Both the position numbers and the translations under genes were made by a program. Below, piece by piece: positions 37,350 to 46,532 of a DNA stretch of 64,000 nt (position 1 is the first letter of the stretch; the number at the start of each line of letters is the position of its first letter). The notes beneath the pieces were generated by a model. It was not told where the DNA came from. It ran no database searches and saw only the letters and a program-made list of their open reading frames with translations. The DNA comes from Salinihabitans flavidus (GTDB lineage Bacteria; Pseudomonadota; Alphaproteobacteria; Rhodobacterales; Rhodobacteraceae): the NCBI RefSeq assembly GCF_900110425.1, contig NZ_FODS01000004.1, positions 62,001 through 126,000 on the forward strand, written 5' to 3'.

Positions 37350-37386
37350 GCGGTTTCCCGCCCCCGCGGAGGGGCCGGAAAACCGC
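37350..37386. terminator. Imperfect hairpin between convergent pcs and ileS
   Basis: GCGGTTT and AAACCGC flank further partly paired C-rich and G-rich arms about 25 bp after the pcs stop. There is no T-run on either strand. It may serve as a weak bidirectional terminator. Confidence 0.35.
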
Positions 37387-37417
37387 AGCCGGACGGGGCC
37401 GGCAGACACCTTTCGCC

Positions 37418-40372
37418 CTACCCCAGCGCCTCACTGCACCGCGCGCAGGTTCCCGGATGCGCATGGCGTCCGACATCCGGCAGGATCTTCCAGCAGCGCT
37501 GGCATTTCTCTCCTGCGGCCTTTTCAAAGACCACGCCGATCCCCTCCACCTCGGGCAGACGATAGGCTTCCGCCGGACTGGGATCGCCTGTCAGAACGAT
37601 GTCGGAGGTGATGCAGACATCCGCGAAATTCACCGCCTTGAGCGCCTTGAGAACCTCCGCCTCGCGCACATGCACCACCGGCGCCGCCTCCAGCGAGGCG
37701 CCGATCACCTTCTCGGTGCGCTGCACCTCCAGCGCCGCCGTCACAACACGCCGTGCGGCGCGGACCTTCGCCCATTTCGCCGCCAGCGGCTCATCGAGCC
37801 AGTCGGCAGGCGTGCGGGGAATATCCACCAGATGCACGGAGCTGCCCTCGCCGCCGAACCGCTCCAGCCAGACCTCCTCCATGGTAAAGACAAGCACCGG
37901 CGCAAGCCATGTGGTCAGCCGCTCGAACAGCAAATCGAGCACCGTCCGCGCCGCCCGCCGACGATCCGTATCGCCGTCGCAATAGAGCGCGTCCTTGCGA
38001 ATATCGAAGTAGAATGCCGAAAGCTCGACCGTGGCGAAATTGAAGATCGCCTGAAAAACCCCTTGAAAATCATAGGCATCATAGCCGGTGCGCACCTTGT
38101 GATCCAGTTCCGCCAGCCGGTGCAGCACCCAGCGTTCCAGCTCTGGCATATCCGCCGGCGCCACCCGATCCTCGTCTGAGAAATGCGCCAGAGACCCCAG
38201 CATGAAGCGCATGGTATTGCGCAGCCGGCGATAGCCATCGGCCACCCCCTTGAGGATTTCCGGCCCGATCCGCAGGTCGGCGGTATAGTCGGACTGCGCC
38301 ACCCAGAGCCGCAGGATATCGGCGCCATACTGCTTGGTCACATCCTCCGGCGCCACGGTGTTGCCCAGCGACTTGGACATCTTGTTGCCCTTCTCGTCGA
38401 GCGTGAACCCGTGCGTCAGAACCCCGCGATAGGGCGGGCGCCCAATGGTGCCGCAGGCTTGCAGCATCGAGGAATGGAACCAGCCGCGATGCTGGTCCGT
38501 GCCCTCAAGATAGAGATCGGCCAGACCATCCTCGGACCCGTCCTCGCGGTCGCGCAGAACGAACGCGTGGGTCGAGCCGGAATCGAACCACACATCGAGA
38601 ATATCGAACACCTGCTCATAGGCGTCCGGGTCCACGATCCCGTCCAGAAACCGCTCTTTCGCGCCGGGCTGATACCAGGCATCTGCACCCTCGGCCTCAA
38701 AGGCGGCCGTGACCCGCGCATTGACCTCCGCGTTGCGCAGCAGGAAATCGTCATCCGTCGGCAGCGCCCCCTTCTTCGTGAAGCAGGTGAGCGGCACACC
38801 CCATGCCCGTTGCCGCGAGAGCACCCAGTCGGGCCGCGCCTCGATCATGGAATAGAGCCGGTTGCGCCCGGTCTTCGGCGTCCATGTCACCAGATCGTCA
38901 ATGGAACGCAGCGCGCGCTGGCGGATCGTGGTGCCATAGTCGTCCTGCCCGTCGCCCACGGGCCGGTCGATGGCGGCAAACCATTGCGGCGTGTTGCGAT
39001 AGATCACCGGCGCCTTGGACCGCCAGCTATGCGGATAGCTGTGCTTGATCTTGCCGCGCGCCAGAAGGCCGCCCACCTCGACCAGCTTGTCGATCACGGT
39101 CTTGTTCGCGTTGCCTTCTTTTCCTTTGCGATCAAGGATGTATGTGCCACCGAAGAAGGGCAGATCCTCGCGGAAGGACCCGTCGTCCATCACGTTGTAG
39201 GTGATGACCTGTTCCAGCATCCCCAGATCGCGGTAAAGCTCGAATTCCTCCATCCCGTGCGACGGCGCGCAATGCACGAACCCGGTGCCTTCCTCATCGG
39301 TGACGAAGTCGGCGGCGCGGAAATCGCGGGGGTCGTCCCATTCGCCGTCAGAGCCTTCGGCCCCGGCAAGGGGATGTTGCAGCGAAAGGCTGGACAATTC
39401 CTCGGAGGTGACATCCCGCACACGCGTCCATTGATCATCCGACAGCCGCGCACGGGTCATCACGTCACCGGCACGATTGTCGGCAAGGATGAACCTGTCG
39501 CCCACATTCGCCCAGCATTCATCGGGCGTGCCCGTCACCTCGTAGAGGCCGTAAGAGATATCCTGTCCATAAACCACGGCCTTGTTGGAGGGGATGGTCC
39601 AGGGAGTGGTGGTCCAGATGACGACATCGGCCCCCATAAGGTCTTTCGGCCACCCTCCGATTGGCTCATCACCTTGGCTACCGGCGAAATCTGAACTGAT
39701 GCCAGCAACCTCGAACTTCACCCAAACCGTGAAGCTTTCCTTGTCGTGATACTCCACCTCCGCCTCTGCCAGCGCGGTCTTTTCAATGGGCGACCACATC
39801 ACCGGCTTGGACCCCTGATAAAGCGTGCCGTTCATCAGGAATTTCATGAATTCCTCGGCGATCACCCGCTCGGCGTGGAAATCCATCGTGAGATAGGGCT
39901 TTTCCCACTTTCCGGTGATGCCCAGCCGCTTGAACTCATCGCGCTGAATGTCGATCCAGCCGGTCGCGAAACTGCGGCATTCCTGCCGGAAATCGACGAC
40001 ATCGACCTTGTCCTTGTCCATGCCCTTGGCGCGGTATTCCTCTTCGATCTTCCATTCGATGGGCAGGCCGTGACAATCCCAGCCGGGGATATAGCGCGCG
40101 TCGCGGCCCATCATCTGCTGGCTGCGCACCACCATGTCCTTGAGGATCTTGTTGAGCGCGTGACCGATATGCAGGTGCCCGTTGGCATAGGGCGGCCCGT
40201 CATGCAGCGTGAAGGGCGCGCGGCCCTCTTTCTCGCGCAGGCGGTCGTAGATCCCGATACGCTCCCATCGCTCCAGCCATTCCGGCTCGCGTTTGGGCAG
40301 GCCCGCGCGCATCGGGAAATCGGTCTTCGGCAAGTTCAGCGTGTCTTTGTAGTCAGGCGTTTCGGCGCTCAT
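37418..40372 (-). CDS. ileS: Isoleucyl-tRNA synthetase
   Basis: A 984-residue class I synthetase. The HIGH motif is at 68-71 in PPYANGHLHIGHALNK, KMSKSLGN occurs near residue 680, and the C-terminal zinc motif CQRCWKIL...CARC (the last 30 residues) is intact, as in the bacterial type rather than the mupirocin-resistant eukaryotic-like type. It is slightly longer than the E. coli enzyme owing to insertions in the editing domain region. The ATG at 40372 fits. It is flanked by a 216-bp gap before ribD, in which no T-box or tRNA is visible. Confidence 0.98.
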   Translation of the reverse strand: MSAETPDYKDTLNLPKTDFPMRAGLPKREPEWLERWERIGIYDRLREKEGRAPFTLHDGPPYANGHLHIGHALNKILKDMVVRSQQMMGRDARYIPGWDCHGLPIEWKIEEEYRAKGMDKDKVDVVDFRQECRSFATGWIDIQRDEFKRLGITGKWEKPYLTMDFHAERVIAEEFMKFLMNGTLYQGSKPVMWSPIEKTALAEAEVEYHDKESFTVWVKFEVAGISSDFAGSQGDEPIGGWPKDLMGADVVIWTTTPWTIPSNKAVVYGQDISYGLYEVTGTPDECWANVGDRFILADNRAGDVMTRARLSDDQWTRVRDVTSEELSSLSLQHPLAGAEGSDGEWDDPRDFRAADFVTDEEGTGFVHCAPSHGMEEFELYRDLGMLEQVITYNVMDDGSFREDLPFFGGTYILDRKGKEGNANKTVIDKLVEVGGLLARGKIKHSYPHSWRSKAPVIYRNTPQWFAAIDRPVGDGQDDYGTTIRQRALRSIDDLVTWTPKTGRNRLYSMIEARPDWVLSRQRAWGVPLTCFTKKGALPTDDDFLLRNAEVNARVTAAFEAEGADAWYQPGAKERFLDGIVDPDAYEQVFDILDVWFDSGSTHAFVLRDREDGSEDGLADLYLEGTDQHRGWFHSSMLQACGTIGRPPYRGVLTHGFTLDEKGNKMSKSLGNTVAPEDVTKQYGADILRLWVAQSDYTADLRIGPEILKGVADGYRRLRNTMRFMLGSLAHFSDEDRVAPADMPELERWVLHRLAELDHKVRTGYDAYDFQGVFQAIFNFATVELSAFYFDIRKDALYCDGDTDRRRAARTVLDLLFERLTTWLAPVLVFTMEEVWLERFGGEGSSVHLVDIPRTPADWLDEPLAAKWAKVRAARRVVTAALEVQRTEKVIGASLEAAPVVHVREAEVLKALKAVNFADVCITSDIVLTGDPSPAEAYRLPEVEGIGVVFEKAAGEKCQRCWKILPDVGRHAHPGTCARCSEALG

Positions 40373-40588
40373 TTCGGGCGTCCTTCGTCATCGGTCGGAT
40401 CTGGGTGAGAGGCGGCGCGGGGTGCCCATACGCCTTGTCCCGGCGGCTCATGATCTATCAGAGCGCCGGGCATGTAATTCGAATGATGATCGCCGCAATA
40501 CGGGTCATGGCCGGGTTATAGGACCGCGCGCGCAGAGGGTAAAGCATGATCTCGCGGGCACGGCCGGGGCGCCGGACAACGGCGGATG

Positions 40589-41689
40589 TCAGAGGGCGCG
40601 GCCCCACAGACTGAGCAAATCAGGGCCGATCCTGTGCTCCTCGCGCAGGGTGAACCGCGCCGCATCGGCCAGCGCCTCGACCCCCATCGCGCCGATCGCC
40701 GGATACCCTTCGGCGCCGAGCGCCAGACCGGCGGAGAACATCGCCAGTTCATCGACCAGATCGGACGCCAGAAGCGAGGCCGCGAGCCCCCCCCCGCCTT
40801 CGCAGAACACCTGCGTCAACCCGGCTTGCCCCAGTGCCTGCAACAGCGCGCGCGGGGAAAGCTGCGCCCCGTCGGGATCGCAAGAGATCAGGCGCGCGCC
40901 AAGGCCCTGCCATGTCTCGATCAGCGCGGGATCGGCGTCATGGCCGTGGGCGATCCAGACCGGCACATCCCGGGCGGTGCGCGCCAGTTGCCCCAGAAGC
41001 GGCAGGTCGATCCGGCGTGACACCACGATGCGCACCGGCTGATGATCCATGCCCAGTCCGCGCACCGTCAGCGACGGGTCGTCGGCCCGCGCTGTGCCTC
41101 CCCCCACCATGACCGCATCATGCCGCGCGCGCATGGCATGCACAACGCGGCGCGCCTGCGGGCCGGTGATCCACTGGCTTTCGCCCGTGGCGGTGGCGAT
41201 ACGGCCGTCGAGACTTGCCGCCAACTTCAGCGTGACAAAGGGGCGGCCCTGTTCTGTCCTGAGAAAGAACCCCTCCAGATCGCACGCGGCCTCATCGGCC
41301 AGCACGCCGGTTGAGACCGCGACGCCTGCGTCGCGCAACATGGCGAACCCACGTCCCGCGACTCGGCCATCGCTGTCTCCAACCGCTGCGACCACGCGGT
41401 GCACTCCCGCGTCAATCAGCGCCTTTGCGCAGGGCGGGGTCTGGCCATGGTGCGAGCAAGGCTCCAGCGTGACATAGGCGGTGGCGCCGCGCGCGGCTTC
41501 TCCCGCCTGCAAGAGCGCCTCTGTCTCCGCATGGGGTCGGCCACCCGGCTGGGTCCAGCCGCGCCCGACCACACGCCCCTCTCGTACGATGACGCAGCCG
41601 ACAGCGGGGTTGGGCCAGCATCGGCCAAGACCCCGGCGCCCCAACGCCAGCGCCATTGTCATGAAACGTGTATCGCGCTCTGTCGTCAC
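40589..41689 (-). CDS. ribD: Bifunctional riboflavin deaminase-reductase RibD
   Basis: RibD carries out the second and third steps of riboflavin synthesis. The 366-residue protein has the cytidine-deaminase-like zinc site HAETEAL (His53, Glu55) with [11 protein letters not shown] (Cys78, Cys87), then a reductase domain from about residue 150 with [12 protein letters not shown] and [12 protein letters not shown]. The start is GTG at 41689, overlapping the nrdR stop (GTGA), so the two are coupled. The nrdR-ribD pair is a conserved arrangement in proteobacteria. Confidence 0.96.
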   Translation of the reverse strand: MTTERDTRFMTMALALGRRGLGRCWPNPAVGCVIVREGRVVGRGWTQPGGRPHAETEALLQAGEAARGATAYVTLEPCSHHGQTPPCAKALIDAGVHRVVAAVGDSDGRVAGRGFAMLRDAGVAVSTGVLADEAACDLEGFFLRTEQGRPFVTLKLAASLDGRIATATGESQWITGPQARRVVHAMRARHDAVMVGGGTARADDPSLTVRGLGMDHQPVRIVVSRRIDLPLLGQLARTARDVPVWIAHGHDADPALIETWQGLGARLISCDPDGAQLSPRALLQALGQAGLTQVFCEGGGGLAASLLASDLVDELAMFSAGLALGAEGYPAIGAMGVEALADAARFTLREEHRIGPDLLSLWGRAL

Positions 41690-42153
41690 TCTTCCACGGT
41701 CGGTGTCGGTCGAAGTTCCGAGACGAACCTGTCAAAATCGTCCGCCTCCTGAAAGTTCTTGTAGACGCTGGCGAAGCGCACATAGGCGACCGTGTCGATC
41801 CGGGCCAGAGACTCCATCACGATCTCCCCGATCACCTTGGAGGGGATGTCTGTCTCTCCCATGCTTTCAAGACGCCGCACGATACCGGAAATCATCTGTT
41901 CCATACGCTCCGGCTCCACCGGCCGTTTCTGAAGCGCGATGCGGATCGAGCGTTCAAGCTTGTCACGGTCGAAATCCTCGCGCCGACCATTGGTTTTCAC
42001 CACCACCAGATCGCGAAGCTGCACGCGCTCATATGTGGTGAAACGCCCCGCGCAAGCCGGGCAGAACCGCCGCCGCCGGATGGAGACATGATCCTCCGCC
42101 GGGCGTGAGTCCTTTACCTGAGTATCAATGTTACCGCAAAACGGGCAGCGCAT
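41686..42153 (-). CDS. nrdR: Transcriptional repressor NrdR
   Basis: NrdR senses ATP/dATP and represses ribonucleotide reductase genes. The 155-residue protein has the N-terminal zinc ribbon CPFC...CPAC (Cys3, Cys6, Cys31, Cys34), [18 protein letters not shown] and an ATP-cone domain beginning [14 protein letters not shown]. The ATG at 42153 is well fixed by the ribbon. It is translationally coupled to ribD. A perfect DnaA-box sequence lies 54 bp upstream. No ribonucleotide reductase gene is in the window. Confidence 0.97.
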   Translation of the reverse strand: MRCPFCGNIDTQVKDSRPAEDHVSIRRRRFCPACAGRFTTYERVQLRDLVVVKTNGRREDFDRDKLERSIRIALQKRPVEPERMEQMISGIVRRLESMGETDIPSKVIGEIVMESLARIDTVAYVRFASVYKNFQEADDFDRFVSELRPTPTVEE

Positions 42154-42206
42154 GGACCTTCCCCTATTTGTCGTCTCTGCCTCTGTGGGTTGGGCGTCTC
42201 CCCCAC

Positions 42207-42215
42207 TTATCCACA
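42207..42215 (+). promoter_or_regulatory. DnaA-box match upstream of nrdR
   Basis: TTATCCACA, a perfect match to the DnaA-box consensus, lies 54 bp upstream of the nrdR ATG in the promoter region. Confidence 0.4.
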
Positions 42216-42305
42216 GTTACTATATGGCAGCCTCTAGGGTTTGGGTAGGGGGGAAATCATACCCCAAGATAGGGGAAATGCCCACGTTGCCCAGCCGGCG
42301 TCAGA

Positions 42306-42725
42306 TTACAGGATGTCCGGCGATGTGCGGCAGTATTGCTCGGCAAGCGATACCGAGATGTTGAAGCCGACCGTGCGCATGGAGACAGAGTAATTTCCCC
42401 CCTCTCCCAGTCGTGGCCCGTCTCGCAACGATTCATCGGGCGAAATGGTAAAGGACACGCCGCGAAAGCCGGGCTTTGTCCGGCTCGGACCGTAGCCTTG
42501 CGTGATATAGATCCGGTCATTGCTGCCGGCCCCCAGCTTTCGACCGGCATGATCGCCCGCCGCGCACCAGATGTCCGTCGGACCGGATCGGACCCCGGCG
42601 ATCACCTCGAAATTCCCCTGCCCGGGAAGAGGATTCACGTCGAGCCTCTCAAGATTGGGATAGGGAAAGGCCGACAACGCCCCGGCAACTGCGGCGCTGA
42701 TGAATACTGTGGCAATGCGAAACAT
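42306..42725 (-). CDS. Exported protein of unknown function
   Basis: A 139-residue protein with a short signal peptide (hydrophobic residues 3-18, probable cleavage after LSA). The mature part contains ADIWC-like TDIWCAAGDHAGR, ITQGYGPSRTKPGF and a second cysteine in AEQYCRT near the C-terminus, so one disulphide is possible in the periplasm. GGGGAT precedes the ATG at 42725; a longer frame to 42890 has no signal sequence and is unlikely. I do not recognise the family. It lies between nrdR and rmuC, with no obvious operon link. Confidence 0.65.
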   Translation of the reverse strand: MFRIATVFISAAVAGALSAFPYPNLERLDVNPLPGQGNFEVIAGVRSGPTDIWCAAGDHAGRKLGAGSNDRIYITQGYGPSRTKPGFRGVSFTISPDESLRDGPRLGEGGNYSVSMRTVGFNISVSLAEQYCRTSPDIL

Positions 42726-42899
42726 GGACAATCCCCTTTTTTCATGACCCTTTCCAGGATATAGGCGGATCAAACCACAGTGCCACAAACACACGTTCAT
42801 ACGATGGTGATCAGGATTGTGAAATCGGTGCCCTTCGGTGCAAAGGTCATGACCAGCGCACCACGAAAATCGCACGGTTTCAGGAGTCACTGGCGGGGC

Positions 42900-44333
42900 T
42901 TAGGTTTCTTTCTCACCCTCGGAAATGGTCTCGACCGGGTCGGAATCAAGACTTTCCACCGCGATACTCCTTGTCGTCTTGGCGCCAAGTTCCCTGAGTT
43001 GTTCGACCTGCCGTATGACGTTACCCGACCCCGTGGCAAGGCGGTTCATGGCGGTCGAATGTGCCGACGTGGCCTGCTTCAGGCGGGTTCCCACCTCCTG
43101 CATCGAATCCACGAAACCGGACACCTTGTCGTATAGTTTTCCCGCACGGTCTGCGATGGCTTCGGCATTGCGGGTGCGCCGTTCGACCGCCCAGACATTC
43201 TCTATCGTTCGCAACGCCATCATCAGCGTCGTCGGAGTGGCAATGGTAACGTGACGTTCCAGTGCGTAGCCGGTCAGATCGCCCTGCTGTCGCAACGCCT
43301 CGGACAAGGCCCCCTCGATGGGCAGAAACATCACGACGTAGTCGACAGTGTCATCCGTCAATCGGTGATAGGCTTTGGATGACAGCCCGTCGATGTGGGC
43401 CCGAAGTGCCGCCAAATGCTGGCGCAGCGCAAGGCTTCTGTCGTCTTCAGTGTCGGCGTTGACCGCACGCTCATAGGCCACCAGCGACACCTTGGAATCC
43501 ACAACAAGGCTTTTGGCGCCGGGCAGGCGGACAATCACGTCAGGACGATATCGGCGGCCTTCCTCATCGGTGGAGTGGCTCTGAGTGAAATATTCCTCCC
43601 CCTCGCGCAGGCCCGACCGCTCCAGCAGGCTTGTCAGGATCATTTCGCCCCAGGCCCCCTGCTGCCGGGTATCGCCCTTGAGCGCGCGAGTGAGGTTCAC
43701 CGCTTCCTTCGAGATTGCCTCGGACTGGCGGGAGAGTTGCTCGATCTCGGTCTTCAGGCGCTCGCGTTCCTTTGCGGCGCCCTGATGCGCATTGCGCAAT
43801 TCGATTTCGAACTTGCCGACATTGTCACGCAATGGCTTGAGAAGCGCTTCCAGTCGCTCGTGGCTGACCCTCGACAACACCTCGCCCTGGGTTTTGACCG
43901 AATGATCGGCCATTGCCTTGAACCTTTGTTCCATCTCTTCGCGAACGGATTTCAGCAAGGCGAGTTGTTCCGCGCTGGCCTCTCGTTCCTTGTGAAGCGT
44001 GGTTTTCAACTCGCGGATTGTCCCGTCACGCTGCGACGACGTGTTGCGCTCGCCATCCAGCAGCCGGCGCAGGTCGTCCCGATCCTGTTTCAATTCTGCC
44101 TTGTCGGACTCTGCACGCAGGTTTAGCTGCTCAATCTGCTGCGCCAGGTGATCTTCGCGCTGCTTCGCAAGGTTCGCGCGCTCCTCGGAGCGGGCCATTT
44201 CCGCCCTCAGCGCGGCCTGATCTGCACGCGCGCCCGCAAAGCCACGCATGAGCCAGAGAACCGCAACAAGAACGGCAACCGCAAACACCAGGACGGCCCA
44301 GTAAGGGATTGAAAGTTCAACTGTTTGAAACAT
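42900..44333 (-). CDS. rmuC: DNA recombination protein RmuC
   Basis: RmuC limits inversions and is a predicted nuclease-fold protein. The protein of about 477 residues has one N-terminal membrane segment (about 11-30), a long coiled coil rich in Glu, Arg, Lys and Leu (about 35-200) and the RmuC domain with QGAWGEMILTSLLERSG and RLPGAKSLVVDSKVSL, whose acidic and lysine residues resemble a PD-(D/E)XK site. ATG 44333 was chosen; a GTG two codons upstream (44339) is possible. It is separated from rpoD by about 90 bp. Confidence 0.93.
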   Translation of the reverse strand: MFQTVELSIPYWAVLVFAVAVLVAVLWLMRGFAGARADQAALRAEMARSEERANLAKQREDHLAQQIEQLNLRAESDKAELKQDRDDLRRLLDGERNTSSQRDGTIRELKTTLHKEREASAEQLALLKSVREEMEQRFKAMADHSVKTQGEVLSRVSHERLEALLKPLRDNVGKFEIELRNAHQGAAKERERLKTEIEQLSRQSEAISKEAVNLTRALKGDTRQQGAWGEMILTSLLERSGLREGEEYFTQSHSTDEEGRRYRPDVIVRLPGAKSLVVDSKVSLVAYERAVNADTEDDRSLALRQHLAALRAHIDGLSSKAYHRLTDDTVDYVVMFLPIEGALSEALRQQGDLTGYALERHVTIATPTTLMMALRTIENVWAVERRTRNAEAIADRAGKLYDKVSGFVDSMQEVGTRLKQATSAHSTAMNRLATGSGNVIRQVEQLRELGAKTTRSIAVESLDSDPVETISEGEKET

Positions 44334-44421
44334 AAACACATCATTTGGTCTGATGCGTGCAAAGGAGTCACACTATGTGTTCTCTGTCAAGCCAGCCCGG
44401 TGGCACCGCCCTGCCGCAACC

Positions 44422-46404
44422 TCACTGATCGAGGAAGGACCGCAGCTTTCGGCTCCGGCTCGGATGTTTCAGCTTGCGCAAAGCCTTGGCTTCGATCTGC
44501 CGGATGCGTTCGCGGGTCACGCTGAACTGCTGGCCCACTTCCTCAAGCGTATGATCGGTGTTCATCCCGATGCCAAAGCGCATGCGCAGCACGCGTTCCT
44601 CGCGCGGGGTCAGCGATGACAGCACGCGCGTGGTCGTTTCCTTGAGATTATCCTGAATCGCCGCGTCGAGGGGCAGAACCGCGTTCTTGTCCTCGATGAA
44701 ATCGCCAAGCTGGCTGTCTTCCTCGTCGCCGATCGGCGTCTCGAGGGAAATCGGCTCCTTGGCGATCTTCATCACCTTGCGGACCTTCTCCAGCGGCATT
44801 TGCAGCTTTTCGGCCAGTTCCTCCGGTGTCGGCTCGCGGCCGATCTCGTGCAACATTTGGCGCCCGGTGCGCACCAGCTTGTTGATCGTCTCTATCATGT
44901 GCACCGGGATGCGGATGGTGCGCGCCTGATCGGCAATGCTCCGGGTGATCGCCTGCCTGATCCACCACGTCGCATATGTCGAAAACTTGTAGCCGCGGCG
45001 ATATTCGAATTTGTCCACCGCCTTCATCAGGCCGATATTGCCTTCCTGAATGAGATCGAGGAATTGCAGACCGCGGTTGGTGTATTTCTTGGCGATGGAG
45101 ATGACGAGGCGCAGGTTGGCCTCAACCATTTCCTTTTTCGCCTGGCGCGCTTCCTTCTCGCCCTTCTGGACCTGCTGCACGATGCGGCGGAACTCACTGA
45201 TATCAAGGCCGACATACTGCCCGACCTGGGCCATCTCGGCACGCAGTTCTTCCACCTTGTCCGATGAGCGCTCCATGAACATCTGCCAGCCGCGTCCCGG
45301 CTTCTGCGCCATCGCTTCAAGCCATGTCGGATCAAGCTCGCGCCCGCGATATTCGTCGATGAACTCCCGGCGGTTGATCCGGGCCTGATCTGCCAGCTTC
45401 ACCATGGCACTGTCGATCGCCATCACCCGGCGGTTGATGCCATAAAGCTGATCAATCAGTGCCTCGATGCGGTTGTTGTGAAGGTGAAGCCCGTTCACCA
45501 GTTCCACGATCTCGGAGCGCAGTTTCTGATAAACACTCTCCTGCTCTTCCGAAAACGCGCCGTCTTCATTGAGCGTCGCCGAGATGCGTGCATCCTGCAT
45601 TTCGCTCAGCTTGACGAAATCATCCGCGATCCGGTCCAGCGTTTCAAGAACGCGGGGTTTGAGCGCGCTTTCCATCGCCGCGAGCGACATGTTGGCTTGC
45701 TCATCGTCATCCTCATCGTCTTCCTTGGCGATGGGGTTGCCGTCGGCGTCAAGCTCGGGCTCTTCCTCTTCCTTCTTCGGGGCCTTGTCCACGTTGGCGG
45801 CATCGGCCAGCGATTCGTCCACACCCTCTTCACCGTCGATCTGGTTGCCGAAGGTGGTCTCAAGGTCGATCACATCGCGCAGCAAAATGTCTTCGGTCAG
45901 AAGTTCGTCGCGCCAGATCGTGATCGCCTGAAAGGTCAGGGGGCTTTCGCAAAGCCCCGCGATCATCGTGTTGCGTCCGGCCTCGATCCGCTTGGCGATG
46001 GCAATCTCGCCTTCGCGGCTGAGCAACTCGACGCTGCCCATCTCGCGCAGATACATGCGCACCGGGTCGTCGGTCCGGTCGAGTTTTTCCTGCGCGCTGG
46101 AACTGACCGCCACATCCCGGTTGGAGGACGCATCAACAAGTGCCGTGGTCTTCTGATCCTCGTCCTCGGCTTCTTCGTCCTCGATGATGTTGATGCCCAT
46201 TTCGGAAAGCATCGACATCACGTCTTCGATCTGTTCGGAATTCACCTGATCCGGCGGCAACACCTGGTTGAGCTGATCATAGGTGATAAAGCCCCTCTCC
46301 CGCGCCTCCGCGATCATCTTCTTGACGGCGCTCTGGCTCATGTCGAGCGACATCTCGGCGTCCTGATCGGCGGGTTTCTGGTCGTCGGTATCCTTGGCGG
46401 CCAT
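44422..46404 (-). CDS. rpoD: RNA polymerase primary sigma factor RpoD (sigma-70)
   Basis: The 660-residue housekeeping sigma factor. In order it has region 1.1 ([22 protein letters not shown]), 1.2 ([11 protein letters not shown]), an acidic non-conserved region rich in Glu/Asp (about 185-240), 2.2-2.4 ([38 protein letters not shown]), region 3 and region 4.2 ([27 protein letters not shown]). AGGAG stands eight bases before the ATG at 46404. It is 128 bp downstream of dnaG, as in many alphaproteobacteria, with clustered GANTC sites in the gap. Confidence 0.98.
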   Translation of the reverse strand: MAAKDTDDQKPADQDAEMSLDMSQSAVKKMIAEARERGFITYDQLNQVLPPDQVNSEQIEDVMSMLSEMGINIIEDEEAEDEDQKTTALVDASSNRDVAVSSSAQEKLDRTDDPVRMYLREMGSVELLSREGEIAIAKRIEAGRNTMIAGLCESPLTFQAITIWRDELLTEDILLRDVIDLETTFGNQIDGEEGVDESLADAANVDKAPKKEEEEPELDADGNPIAKEDDEDDDEQANMSLAAMESALKPRVLETLDRIADDFVKLSEMQDARISATLNEDGAFSEEQESVYQKLRSEIVELVNGLHLHNNRIEALIDQLYGINRRVMAIDSAMVKLADQARINRREFIDEYRGRELDPTWLEAMAQKPGRGWQMFMERSSDKVEELRAEMAQVGQYVGLDISEFRRIVQQVQKGEKEARQAKKEMVEANLRLVISIAKKYTNRGLQFLDLIQEGNIGLMKAVDKFEYRRGYKFSTYATWWIRQAITRSIADQARTIRIPVHMIETINKLVRTGRQMLHEIGREPTPEELAEKLQMPLEKVRKVMKIAKEPISLETPIGDEEDSQLGDFIEDKNAVLPLDAAIQDNLKETTTRVLSSLTPREERVLRMRFGIGMNTDHTLEEVGQQFSVTRERIRQIEAKALRKLKHPSRSRKLRSFLDQ

Positions 46405-46434
46405 GCAATGCTCCTGCAAGAAGGGCTGAGGGAT

Positions 46435-46473
46435 GATTCGCTAGACCGAATCAATAACGCGATATGGCGATTC
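46435..46473. promoter_or_regulatory. Cluster of GANTC sites upstream of rpoD
   Basis: Three GANTC pentamers lie within 39 bp: GATTC 46435-46439, GAATC 46448-46452 and GATTC 46469-46473. The first two form the inverted repeat GATTCG / CGAATC with a 6-nt spacer. GANTC is the target of the cell-cycle methyltransferase CcrM in alphaproteobacteria; a regulatory role here is inferred. Confidence 0.4.
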
Positions 46474-46532
46474 GCACACCCGTTTACCCTGATTTGTTTA
46501 CGACTTCCTCACCATAATACGCATCTCCAAGG

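Noticed and set aside
38183-39694. 503-residue open frame opposite ileS
   Set aside because: A shadow of ileS; IleRS motifs are intact on the minus strand and this frame has none.
40373-40588. Possible T-box, tRNA or small gene between ileS and ribD
   Set aside because: No T-box core, cloverleaf or reading frame with a plausible start was found.
46434-46452. GATTCG/CGAATC inverted repeat as an rpoD terminator
   Set aside because: It lies upstream of rpoD, has a short stem and no T-run. Reported only as a GANTC cluster.
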